From NCBI GenBank assembly GCA_964359095.1, contig CAYHRJ010000015.1:1-19133 (forward strand): a DNA stretch of 19,133 nt, written 5' to 3'. Under the pieces are notes generated by a model. The model saw nothing but the letters and a program-made list of their open reading frames with translations, was not told where the DNA came from and did not search any database. Source of the stretch: JACRJW01 sp964359095. GTDB lineage: Bacteria > Patescibacteriota > Patescibacteriia > UBA9934 > GWF2-40-263. Below, in pieces: positions 1-6,669 of this stretch (within the stretch, counting starts at the first letter, position 1; each line of letters begins with the position of its first letter). Position numbers and translations under genes: made by a program.

Positions 1-33
1 ATAGCTACATTTTATCAAAAATAACTCAATAAA

Positions 34-1050
34 TCAAGGTTGTTCCCCTTCAACGATCTTCTTAATCATTGGCAACTTCCTTTGATAATTCTTGAACTCG
101 GCGATCTGTCCTCGACATCTAGCAAGATTGTGGGCGCGACGAGAAGGATACCGTTTTGGATCCCAGCCGAAGTAGTTGTCGGTGAAGTAGTCGGTAAGAA
201 AACGCGCGGCGAGTTCAAGCGTGATCGTGCCGATGGCTTTTGGGACGAGCTTTCTCTCTCGTGCGGTCATGAATCCTTGTGCGCCAGCTTCGTATCCTCT
301 CCACGCCGCGCGGAAACGTGAAATCGAGAATGTATTTTTTGGATCGTCTTCTGCGCTGCCACACCAAGAGCGGAACGCATCGCCGAGTTCGACAAGCAGT
401 GGGCGACGGTTGCAGGTATCGAGGTCGATGATCGCCTTGGCTCTTCCTTTTGCATCGAACAGGATATTGGAAATCTTTGGATCACCGTGGATGACGCGCA
501 GAGGAAGATCGCTAGGCAGAAAAAACTTCGGAAGCTCGTTGCGAATGAATTCAATTTCCTCCTCCACATCGACCACCTTGTTCGCCTCGACCACCTCCTC
601 AAACACCCCAAACACCTTCTCCGTCTCGTGCAAAATCTTCTTGGACTTAAAGCGGTACTCCATCTTGTCCATCACTTTATGAAACCTGGCGTAGATCTCT
701 CCTGCCTCGCGGGCCATGGCGAGGGTTTGAGCGACGTGGATCGTTTGTCCAGGCAACAACGTCTGCATACGCCAGACATCTTTGTTGACGATCGACAAAA
801 TCTTACCGGACTTTGGACGAACGCAAACAGGTGAGAGAAACTTTTGCGATCGCAAAAATTCCGTCACGGCCAAAAAATCCTCCCCGATCGAGCGACTTGC
901 AAGAACCGGATGAAGCTTTTGGATGATATACTGTCCCTGATCTGTTTTGATCGCGAACGTCTCATGCACGAGACCGGCTGTGACCTGCATGATGGACTTC
1001 ACCTTCCCGATCGCATAACTTTCGAGAACACTCTGTGGAACGGTTTTCAT
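34..1050 (-). CDS. APH/choline-kinase-fold phosphotransferase, NahK-like sugar kinase
   Basis: A 338-residue soluble kinase of the aminoglycoside phosphotransferase superfamily. The catalytic loop is visible as HGDPKISN (residues 188-195, with catalytic Asp190 and Asn195), followed by the metal-binding IDLDT (208-212, Asp209 and Asp211) and the trailing ELGDAFRS. This combination, with a second DxD and a GDA(I/F)R motif, most resembles N-acetylhexosamine 1-kinases, which phosphorylate HexNAc at the anomeric carbon with ATP; true aminoglycoside resistance enzymes match less well. The N-lobe has the GLVHETF nucleotide-binding hairpin (26-32) and a QKLH lysine (45). The length is normal for the family. 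The ATG abuts a spacer repeat and has no Shine-Dalgarno sequence. The substrate is inferred from motif style only; another small-molecule kinase is possible. Confidence 0.8.
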   Translation of the reverse strand: MKTVPQSVLESYAIGKVKSIMQVTAGLVHETFAIKTDQGQYIIQKLHPVLASRSIGEDFLAVTEFLRSQKFLSPVCVRPKSGKILSIVNKDVWRMQTLLPGQTIHVAQTLAMAREAGEIYARFHKVMDKMEYRFKSKKILHETEKVFGVFEEVVEANKVVDVEEEIEFIRNELPKFFLPSDLPLRVIHGDPKISNILFDAKGRAKAIIDLDTCNRRPLLVELGDAFRSWCGSAEDDPKNTFSISRFRAAWRGYEAGAQGFMTARERKLVPKAIGTITLELAARFLTDYFTDNYFGWDPKRYPSRRAHNLARCRGQIAEFKNYQRKLPMIKKIVEGEQP

Positions 1051-1093
1051 AGTTCGATGGTTCGACAGAGCTCACCACAGGCAAGCTCACTAC
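1051..1093. repeat. TCGA-containing spacer repeat next to a start codon
   Basis: The 52-bp gap between the divergent kinase and methyltransferase genes is mostly this repeat. Read on the minus strand it starts GTAGTGAG, contains GGTGAGCTCTGTCGAACC and ends CATCGAACT directly before the kinase ATG. The same two ends, with the middle missing, precede the fusA ATG at 3779-3800, and a related TTCGATAGAACTCAGGGTGG stretch is at 9863-9882. No clear promoter for either neighbour could be picked out. Confidence 0.6.
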
Positions 1094-1102
1094 ATGTAAC
1101 GT

Positions 1103-1642
1103 ATGGATTTTATCACATTCCTTCTTCTGCTTGGCGCAGCTCTCATGATCACACTGAATCTTCTGGCGATCTACTGGTTTGCGCCGATGTTACTCCCGAT
1201 TGTGTACGTGGGAGCACCGTACGTTCCCACACCTCCACGAACGCTCCAAATCATGCTGCGACTCGCGAACATCTCGCCATCGGATCATGTCGTCGACTTG
1301 GGTTCAGGTGATGGACGTATGGTCGTCGCGGCGGCCAAACAAGGCGCCACATCCGCCATCGGCTTTGAGATCCATCCAGGACTCGTGAAGCTGGCCAACC
1401 TAAACATCAAAAAAGCCCGGCTTGAAAAAATGGCACACGTCAAAAATCAGTCCATGTGGCACGCAGACATAAGCCAGGCAACGGTTGTCTTCCTCTATCA
1501 GTTACCTTATGTAATGAAAAAACTCGGAGGAAAACTAAAAACAGAACTCCCACGAGGTGCGCGTGTGATCTCCAATGCCTTTCCGATTCCTGATTGGAAA
1601 CCGATCACGCAAGAAAAAAACGTGTACGTGTACAAAATATAA
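1103..1642 (+). CDS. Membrane-anchored class I SAM methyltransferase, FAM173-like
   Basis: A 179-residue protein with one or two hydrophobic segments at the N-terminus (about residues 4-37), then a short Rossmann methyltransferase domain. Motif I is VVDLGSGDGR (63-72), the ribose-binding acidic residue is in IGFEIHP (86-92), and a later strand holds WHADIS (119-124) followed by VVFLYQLPYVM (128-138). The order TM segment, DLGSGDGR, then a (V/Y)xxL(L/P) strand matches the FAM173 family of protein lysine methyltransferases, which in eukaryotes act on mitochondrial membrane proteins. The target here is unknown and is presumably a membrane protein. The ATG lies after a spacer repeat with no Shine-Dalgarno sequence. 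A strong hairpin terminator starts two bases after the stop. Confidence 0.78.
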   Translation: MDFITFLLLLGAALMITLNLLAIYWFAPMLLPIVYVGAPYVPTPPRTLQIMLRLANISPSDHVVDLGSGDGRMVVAAAKQGATSAIGFEIHPGLVKLANLNIKKARLEKMAHVKNQSMWHADISQATVVFLYQLPYVMKKLGGKLKTELPRGARVISNAFPIPDWKPITQEKNVYVYKI

Positions 1643-1643
1643 A

Positions 1644-1680
1644 ACAGGGTACGGTTCACTGCCCTGTCTTTTCTTTTTCT
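1644..1680. terminator. Bidirectional intrinsic terminator between methyltransferase and fusA
   Basis: An 8-bp stem, ACAGGGTA pairing with TGCCCTGT (1644-1651 and 1660-1667), has an 8-base loop and is followed by a pyrimidine/T-rich run (1668-1680). On the other strand the hairpin is followed by TTTTATATTTT. It can therefore stop both the rightward methyltransferase and the leftward str operon. Confidence 0.8.
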
Positions 1681-1681
1681 C

Positions 1682-3778
1682 TTATCGATCTCTGGATGGC
1701 CCTCCGCCGCGCTTTTCCACAATCTCCTTGGCGACGTTGCCTGGCACAACATCGTAGTGATCAAATTCCATAGAGTAACTGGCGCGACCTTGCGTCATAG
1801 AACGCAGCGTTGTTGCATAGCCGAACATTTCCGAAAGCGGCACAAAGGCTGTGATAATTTTGGCGCCACTGCGATCAAACATCTCTTGAATCTGTCCGCG
1901 TTTGGCATTCAAATCTCCCACCACAGATCCCATAAAGTCCTCTGGTGTTGAAACTTCTGCTTTCATCATCGGTTCGAGCAGATCAACTCCGGCTTTCTTG
2001 GCAGCATCCTGAAACGCTATTGAGCCGGCGATCTTAAACGCGGCTTCTGAGGAATCGACTTCGTGATAGCTTCCATCCGTCAGAATAACTTTCAAGTCTA
2101 GCAATGGATACCCAGCCATGACGCCACGTTCGGCTGCTTCGCGCACACCTTTTTCAATCGGATTGAAATATTCTTTTGGAATTGTTCCACCTTTTACCTC
2201 TTCTTCAAACTCGACACCAGATCCTGGAGGAAGTTTCTCGATACGCAACAGACAGTGACCATACTGCCCACGTCCACCTGTTTGACGAATGTATTTCCCT
2301 TCGCCTTCTGCATTGCCTTTGATGGTCTCGCGATACGAAACTTGTGGCTTACCCACGTTGCACTCCACAGAAAACTCACGCTTCATACGATCAACAATGA
2401 TGTCCAAGTGCAACTCTCCCATGCCTGAGATGATGATCTGATTGGTCTCCTCATCGGTGCGTACACGGAACGTAGGATCTTCCTCAGAAAGTTTTTGCAA
2501 AGCCACACCCATTTTTTCTTGATCGACTTTCGTCTTAGGCTCGATCGCAATAGAAATAACTGGCTCAGGAAAACTAATCGCTTCAAGCAAGACAGGATGA
2601 TCCACATCACAGAGGGTGTGGCCTGTGAATGTTTCCTTGAGTCCCACCATGGCAGCAATTTCTCCGGCATGCACTTCTGTGATTTCCTCTCGGAGGTTGG
2701 CGTGCAATCGCACAATACGACTCACGCGTTCTTTGTTCCCTGTGGAGGAATTCAAGATATAAGAACCTGCCTTTACCATCCCGGAATACACACGAAAAAA
2801 CGCGAGCTTTCCCACAAAGGGATCTGAAGCGATCTTAAAGGCAAGCGCAGAAAATGGTTCTTCGTCTGATGCGTGACGAATCACTTCCACTTCTAAATCG
2901 TCTGGATCGTGACCAACCACCGCAGGAACCTCGAGTGGACTTGGAAGATAATCGACAACAGCATCGAGCAATAACTGCACGCCTTTATTCTTGAGAGCTG
3001 ATCCACACATGACCGGCACAAAAGTGTTGGCAATCGTCGCCTTGCGAATCACGGGCTTCATTTCCTCAATCGTGATCTCTTCTCCGTTCAAAAATTTGTT
3101 CATGAGTGTCTCATCGTTCTCTGCAACGGCTTCCACAAGTTTGGCGCGATACTCTTTTGCCTTGTCCATGTACTCCGCTGGAATCTCACCAACCTCCACA
3201 TCTTTTCCAAGATCGTCCTTGTAGATATGCGACTTCATGTGGAGCAAATCGATCACACCGATAAAGTTCGCTTCCGTTCCAATCGGAAGTTGAATAGGAT
3301 GCGCGTTCTTCGTCAGACGTCGGTGAAGAGATTCGAGATCTTTATAAAAATCAGCGCCAGTCCGATCAAGTTTGTTGATGAACGCAATACGCGGAACCTT
3401 AAAGTCATCAGCGTAACGCCAGTTGGTTTCCGATTGTGGTTCAACCCCTGCAACGCCATCGAACACCGCAACGCCTCCGTCGAGCACACGCATCGAACGT
3501 TTCACTTCCACCGTGAAGTCAATGTGTCCTGGCGTGTCGATCAAATTCAGTTGATGATCTTTCCAAAAACAGGTTGTCGCAGCAGCCGTGATCGTAATAC
3601 CACGCTCGCGCTCTTGTTCCATCCAGTCCATAGTGGCCGCGCCTTCATGTACTTCACCGATTTTGTGTTTTTTTCCTGTGTAAAACAAAATGCGCTCTGA
3701 CACGGTTGTCTTTCCAGCGTCAATGTGTGCAAAAATTCCGAAATTACGAATAGCTGAAAGAGGATATTCACGAGGCAT
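1682..3778 (-). CDS. fusA: Translation elongation factor G
   Basis: A full-length EF-G of 698 residues, the GTPase that drives tRNA and mRNA translocation on the ribosome. The G domain motifs are intact: P-loop AHIDAGKTT (17-25), the switch I region ending RGITITAAATT (59-69), DTPGHID (81-87) and NKLD (135-138). Domains II to V follow, including the domain III GMGELHLDI and domain IV GGRGQYGH segments. It is the last gene of the leftward str operon. A 27-bp spacer separates it from rpsG; the spacer ends in the same bases as the repeat before the kinase gene, with no Shine-Dalgarno sequence. tuf, the usual next gene of this operon, is absent; a bidirectional terminator follows instead. Confidence 0.98.
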   Translation of the reverse strand: MPREYPLSAIRNFGIFAHIDAGKTTVSERILFYTGKKHKIGEVHEGAATMDWMEQERERGITITAAATTCFWKDHQLNLIDTPGHIDFTVEVKRSMRVLDGGVAVFDGVAGVEPQSETNWRYADDFKVPRIAFINKLDRTGADFYKDLESLHRRLTKNAHPIQLPIGTEANFIGVIDLLHMKSHIYKDDLGKDVEVGEIPAEYMDKAKEYRAKLVEAVAENDETLMNKFLNGEEITIEEMKPVIRKATIANTFVPVMCGSALKNKGVQLLLDAVVDYLPSPLEVPAVVGHDPDDLEVEVIRHASDEEPFSALAFKIASDPFVGKLAFFRVYSGMVKAGSYILNSSTGNKERVSRIVRLHANLREEITEVHAGEIAAMVGLKETFTGHTLCDVDHPVLLEAISFPEPVISIAIEPKTKVDQEKMGVALQKLSEEDPTFRVRTDEETNQIIISGMGELHLDIIVDRMKREFSVECNVGKPQVSYRETIKGNAEGEGKYIRQTGGRGQYGHCLLRIEKLPPGSGVEFEEEVKGGTIPKEYFNPIEKGVREAAERGVMAGYPLLDLKVILTDGSYHEVDSSEAAFKIAGSIAFQDAAKKAGVDLLEPMMKAEVSTPEDFMGSVVGDLNAKRGQIQEMFDRSGAKIITAFVPLSEMFGYATTLRSMTQGRASYSMEFDHYDVVPGNVAKEIVEKRGGGPSRDR

Positions 3779-3800
3779 AGTTCGATGGACTCACTACGAG
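3779..3800. repeat. Shortened copy of the spacer repeat before fusA
   Basis: On the minus strand this reads GTAGTGAG then TCCATCGAACT and runs directly into the fusA ATG. Both ends match the 1051-1093 repeat, while about 25 central bases are missing. A deletion within the element, or insertion of two variants at start codons, would explain it. Confidence 0.5.
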
Positions 3801-3805
3801 GAGTA

Positions 3806-4276
3806 TTATCGTTTTGCAAAATGAGCAAACGCGCGGTTGGCTTCTGCCATGCGCTGCACGTCGAGTTTCTTTTTCACAGCGTCACCTTCGTTGTTGGAAG
3901 CAGCCACAAGTTCATCGGCAAGACGCTCAGCCATCCCTCGGCCTTTCTTGGAACGAGCGGCAGTAATGATCCAACGGAACGACAACAGATACCGACGCTC
4001 ACCTCGCACGGACATTGGCACTTGATAATTGGCTCCACCAACGCGCTTGCTTTTCACTTCCAAGCTCGGCATGACATTTTTGATGGCACGTTCAAACACA
4101 TCGAGCGGCTCAAGTTTCGTTTTCTCTGCCATGATGTCAAACGCATCGTAGACAACCGTACGCGCAACGGATTTTTTTCCGTCGTGCATAATCGTGTTAA
4201 CAAGTTTAGCAACGTGAATGTTGCTAAACTTTGGATCTGGATCTATTTCTCGTTTTGGGGCTTGCTTACCTCGCAT
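3806..4276 (-). CDS. rpsG: 30S ribosomal protein S7
   Basis: A 156-residue S7, the usual length, which binds the 3' major domain of 16S rRNA and forms part of the exit-site region of the small subunit head. The family signature KSKRVGGANYQVP is present, as is the conserved C-terminal ERLADEL...A.NNEGDAVKKK region. It is the second gene of the str operon, after rpsL and before fusA. The intergenic stretch towards rpsL is unusually long for this operon (178 bp) and holds a large imperfect hairpin. No Shine-Dalgarno sequence is visible before the ATG. Confidence 0.97.
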   Translation of the reverse strand: MRGKQAPKREIDPDPKFSNIHVAKLVNTIMHDGKKSVARTVVYDAFDIMAEKTKLEPLDVFERAIKNVMPSLEVKSKRVGGANYQVPMSVRGERRYLLSFRWIITAARSKKGRGMAERLADELVAASNNEGDAVKKKLDVQRMAEANRAFAHFAKR

Positions 4277-4353
4277 AGTTTTGACGTTATCTCATCGGTT
4301 ATCTTCCCCCACGCGAGTGAGGTACTCCGACGGTTGGTTAATTGGATGGGTAT

Positions 4354-4457
4354 AGGTGGATGAGGTAGATCAGGTGGAAAAGGTGGCCAAGGTAGAAAAT
4401 GTGAATAGAAATTCTTTCACCTAATCTACCTCATCTACCTTTCCACCTACCCACCTA
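4354..4457. repeat. Polypurine inverted repeat between rpsL and rpsG
   Basis: The arms at 4354-4379 and 4415-4440 match at 23 of 26 positions when one is reverse complemented; both are built from short AGGTGGA/AGGTAGA-like units. Further units (CCACCTA) run to 4457. The TAG stop codon of rpsL (4455-4457 on the minus strand) is made by the first bases of this array. In the str operon mRNA it would form a long intercistronic hairpin. The rest of the 4277-4454 gap (4277-4350) shows nothing recognisable. Confidence 0.8.
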
Positions 4458-4883
4458 CTTCTTCTTTGCTTTTGGTTTCTTCACGCCGTACTTTGATCGG
4501 CCGCGTCGGCGACCTTCTACACCTTGCGTATCAAACACACCGCGCACGATGTGGTAGCGAACACCTGGCAAATCTTTCACACGTCCCCCGCGCAGCATCA
4601 CAATGGAGTGCTCCTGCAAGTTGTGTCCTTCGCCAGGAATGTACGCGTTCACTTCTGTCCCGTTTGAAAGTCGTACACGCGCGATCTTGCGAATAGCCGA
4701 GTTTGGTTTCTTTGGTGTCATCGTTGTGACCTTCACGCACACGCCACGCTTGAAAGAAGCACCATGAGAAAGCGGCGTGCGTTTTCGATGCAAAGAATCC
4801 AGCGTGTATTGCAGCGCTGGCGACTTGCTCTTGTACGACTTAGGATGACGACCTTTTCTGATGAGTTGATTGACGGTAGGCAT
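4455..4883 (-). CDS. rpsL: 30S ribosomal protein S12
   Basis: A 142-residue S12, the decoding-centre protein. MTPKKPNSAIRK (55-66) and GGRVKDLPGVRYH are intact, with lysines at both positions where streptomycin-resistance changes usually fall, so the sensitive form is predicted. It is longer than the E. coli protein mainly because of an insert between about residues 25 and 44, as in Bacillus-type S12, plus a few lysines at the end (KPKAKKK). It is the first gene of the str operon; its promoter is at 4944-4973. The 5' leader carries a heptanucleotide array, and the TAG stop is formed by the edge of the next repeat. Confidence 0.97.
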   Translation of the reverse strand: MPTVNQLIRKGRHPKSYKSKSPALQYTLDSLHRKRTPLSHGASFKRGVCVKVTTMTPKKPNSAIRKIARVRLSNGTEVNAYIPGEGHNLQEHSIVMLRGGRVKDLPGVRYHIVRGVFDTQGVEGRRRGRSKYGVKKPKAKKK

Positions 4884-4921
4884 AATAAGTGGAAGTTGGA
4901 AGTAAGAAGTAGGAAGTAGGA
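4884..4921. repeat. ACTTCCN heptanucleotide array in the rpsL leader
   Basis: Read on the minus strand this is a run of 7-base units of the form ACTTCCT, ACTTCTT and ACTTCCA, ending about six bases before the rpsL ATG. It occupies most of the 5' untranslated region. The sequence differs from the ACCTACA arrays elsewhere in the window, but the unit length and purine/pyrimidine strand bias are the same. Confidence 0.7.
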
Positions 4922-4943
4922 ATGGTGAAATAAAAGCGCCTGG

Positions 4944-4973
4944 AGAGTATCACGAGGCCCGCTAGTGGGTCAA
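4944..4973 (-). promoter_or_regulatory. Promoter of the str operon
   Basis: On the minus strand TTGACC (4973-4968) is followed 18 bases later by TACTCT (4949-4944), with TG one base before the -10 box, an extended -10 arrangement. Transcription would start near 4937, giving a leader of about 53 bases that is largely heptanucleotide array. Confidence 0.6.
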
Positions 4974-5015
4974 GAAAAGCGTGGTCGTCAGGATGACAGG
5001 CTGGAGAGTCATCGG

Positions 5016-5699
5016 CTATAACAAAGAAAAAATCGAAGAAAAATATCCGCCGCAGCTTTGGCCTAAGAGTGCGTCGCAGGTGGCGAAGGCTGGGGTGCTG
5101 ATGAAGAAGAACACGTTGAGGGAAGTGAATGCGGAGATGAGGACGGCAAACATGAGGACACGTGGTCCATGTGTGGACACAGCTTCGCGCATCGCTGCGT
5201 ACTTGGGGTGATCGAACAGTGCAAAGAAAAGTTTTGATCCATCAAGTGGATGCACAGGGATCACATTGAAGAACATAAGGAACAGGTTGAGGAGAATCGT
5301 GAGGAACAAAAAGATCGCGAGCAAGTTCAAAATCTCAATCACTCCACCACCGACGAGCACACGAAACGCGACGCCCGCTAAAATCGCCACAAGAAGATTC
5401 GAGAGCGGTCCTGCCAGCGCGATCTTCACTGAATCCCATTTTGGATCTTTCAGGTTGTATGGGTTGTACGGGACAGGCTTTGCCCAGCCAAATCCAAACA
5501 AGAGGAGTAGGATGAACCCTGTTGGATCGATATGCGCGATTGGATTCAACGTCAATCGCCCTTCCCGCTCAGCGGTCTTGTCACCAACGAGCTTCCCCAC
5601 AAGCGCGTGAGAAAACTCATGAATAGTGAGCGAACCGAGAATTGCCACGACCCACGCGACCGCAATTGCCGGTGAGCCAAAAAAGAGGTCGAGGAACAT
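5016..5699 (-). CDS. Site-2 protease family (M50) membrane metalloprotease
   Basis: A 227-residue polytopic membrane protein. The zinc-binding HEFSH motif (27-31, catalytic Glu28) lies in the first hydrophobic segment, and the third zinc ligand motif NVIPVHPLDG (145-154, Asp153) is in a later one. PTGFILLLLFGFGWAKPVPYNP (59-80) is the typical loop and strand of short bacterial site-2 proteases, which cut substrates inside the membrane, often releasing transcription factors. There is no PDZ or CBS domain, so it is the minimal form. The final residues (CDALLGQSCGGYF) include two cysteines. The gene has its own spacing; a heptanucleotide array lies just upstream and there is no Shine-Dalgarno sequence. 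The substrate is unknown. Confidence 0.9.
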   Translation of the reverse strand: MFLDLFFGSPAIAVAWVVAILGSLTIHEFSHALVGKLVGDKTAEREGRLTLNPIAHIDPTGFILLLLFGFGWAKPVPYNPYNLKDPKWDSVKIALAGPLSNLLVAILAGVAFRVLVGGGVIEILNLLAIFLFLTILLNLFLMFFNVIPVHPLDGSKLFFALFDHPKYAAMREAVSTHGPRVLMFAVLISAFTSLNVFFFISTPAFATCDALLGQSCGGYFSSIFSLL

Positions 5700-5709
5700 A
5701 GTTGAAAAA

Positions 5710-5739
5710 GGTTGTAGGTTTTAGGTAGTAGGTTGTAAT
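5710..5739. repeat. GGTTGTA/GGTTTTA heptanucleotide array
   Basis: About four 7-base units (GGTTGTA, GGTTTTA, GGTAGTA, GGTTGTA) lie ten bases upstream of the site-2 protease start and between two divergent genes. The same units are found at 8905-8922, 11249-11380 and inside leuS. Confidence 0.8.
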
Positions 5740-5749
5740 AAGAGAGAAA

Positions 5750-5777
5750 TTGTCTAGAAGGAAAAATATGCTATCCT
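5750..5777 (+). promoter_or_regulatory. Possible upstream promoter with extended -10
   Basis: TTGTCT (5750-5755) and TATCCT (5772-5777) are 16 bases apart, with TG one base before the -10 box. It points towards the gene at 5832 and would be a second, upstream start. Weaker than the 5792 promoter. Confidence 0.35.
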
Positions 5778-5791
5778 TAACTCCGTCAGTC

Positions 5792-5822
5792 TTGACAATC
5801 TAAGTAACTACGATAGTATAGT
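5792..5822 (+). promoter_or_regulatory. Promoter giving a near-leaderless transcript
   Basis: A perfect TTGACA (5792-5797) is followed by either TAGTAT (5814-5819, 16-base spacer) or TATAGT (5817-5822, 19-base spacer). The ATG is at 5832, so the transcript would start within a few bases of the start codon, and no Shine-Dalgarno sequence is present. Confidence 0.6.
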
Positions 5823-5831
5823 GCATCCACT

Positions 5832-6356
5832 ATGAAAAGTCCTGGATCACATCCATTGGAAGGACAGCTCGGTGAATACCACCGAATCCACTTTTATGAA
5901 AATGAGGGGCGAGGAGCTGAATCAGAACGTGGAGAGGGAAAAATCTACGATACTCGTCTTTCTCGACTGACGAAACAAATGAGCGACTCTCTGGAATCTA
6001 TTCCAGCCGAAAGACGAGAGGTTTTCAAAAATCTGGTCGACGACATTACGCGCTCTTCACTCAAGTACATCGATTCGCGCATTGGTCTCATCAGTGCGAG
6101 CAAATCGCAAGACAAACAAGCCATCATGGAAGCAGATCGCGCTCGAAGATTTGCCCATATCCGACTTGTCGACTCGATCATGATTGCCTGCCGTAACTTT
6201 GCTTCAACAGCTGAAGGATGGATAGTGGAAGCAGACGTTGCACAGCTCGTTGGCAGTGGTGACGACGCACGAGTCAGGGACACAGTCGCTGCAGCCGCCA
6301 TCGATTTTGTGTGGCAACTCCTTGATCAAGAGAAGGCGATCAGTCGAAAAAAATGA
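5832..6356 (+). CDS. Unrecognised helical protein
   Basis: A 174-residue soluble protein that I do not recognise. The first 35 residues are polar and Gly/Glu-rich, and the rest (about 40-170) looks all-helical with many charged residues, for example RRFAHIRLVDSIMIACRNFAS. There is no signal peptide and no transmembrane segment. The ATG follows a good promoter so closely that the mRNA appears leaderless. A second small gene follows after a hairpin, and an intrinsic terminator after that, so the two probably form one transcription unit. No function can be given. Confidence 0.75.
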   Translation: MKSPGSHPLEGQLGEYHRIHFYENEGRGAESERGEGKIYDTRLSRLTKQMSDSLESIPAERREVFKNLVDDITRSSLKYIDSRIGLISASKSQDKQAIMEADRARRFAHIRLVDSIMIACRNFASTAEGWIVEADVAQLVGSGDDARVRDTVAAAAIDFVWQLLDQEKAISRKK

Positions 6357-6362
6357 TGATGA

Positions 6363-6418
6363 GATGTTGAGAGTTGTTCCTGCCTACATACTGTGGACAG
6401 GGACTTCCTCTCAACATC
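6363..6418 (+). other. Intercistronic hairpin
   Basis: GATGTTGAGAG (6363-6373) pairs perfectly with CTCTCAACATC (6408-6418). The 34-base loop holds a smaller TTCCTG/CAGGGA pairing. No T-run follows, so it is not a terminator. It sits just before a GAGGT Shine-Dalgarno-like sequence (6419-6423) for the next gene, so it may affect translation or mRNA processing. Confidence 0.6.
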
Positions 6419-6432
6419 GAGGTCCAAAGATC

Positions 6433-6630
6433 ATGCTCTGGATCCCCATCGATCTCGCACTCACCTTCACGCGCCAGCTCATCGCCGCCAAACTCGGACA
6501 CGAGCCGACCGGCCCGCCGATCACACTCGACCAGATCCGTGCACAAGTCGGAGGCAAAACAAATCTCTCTGATCGCGAACTCACACGACAACTCCTCAAC
6601 ACAGCATTCAATCGCATCAAAGAGGACTAG
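6433..6630 (+). CDS. Small unrecognised protein (65 aa)
   Basis: The frame is open further upstream, but the ATG at 6433 is chosen because a GAGGT sequence lies 9 bases before it and a hairpin occupies the upstream part. An alternative ATG at 6364 would add 23 residues encoded inside the hairpin. The protein begins MLWIPIDLALTFTRQL, then has TGPPITLDQIRAQV and a final helix DRELTRQLLNTAFNRIKED. It is not recognised. It follows the 5832 gene in the same direction and is directly followed by a terminator, which supports it being a real gene. Confidence 0.55.
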   Translation: MLWIPIDLALTFTRQLIAAKLGHEPTGPPITLDQIRAQVGGKTNLSDRELTRQLLNTAFNRIKED

Positions 6631-6637
6631 CTCGACT

Positions 6638-6669
6638 GCTCAGCTCATCGCTGGGCGTTTTATTTTTTC
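6638..6669 (+). terminator. Intrinsic terminator after the two small genes
   Basis: GCTCAGC (6638-6644) pairs with GCTGGGC (6650-6656) across a 5-base loop, with one G-T wobble. A T-rich run follows (6657-6669) and overlaps the end of murA on the other strand. The reverse direction lacks a T-run. Confidence 0.8.
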
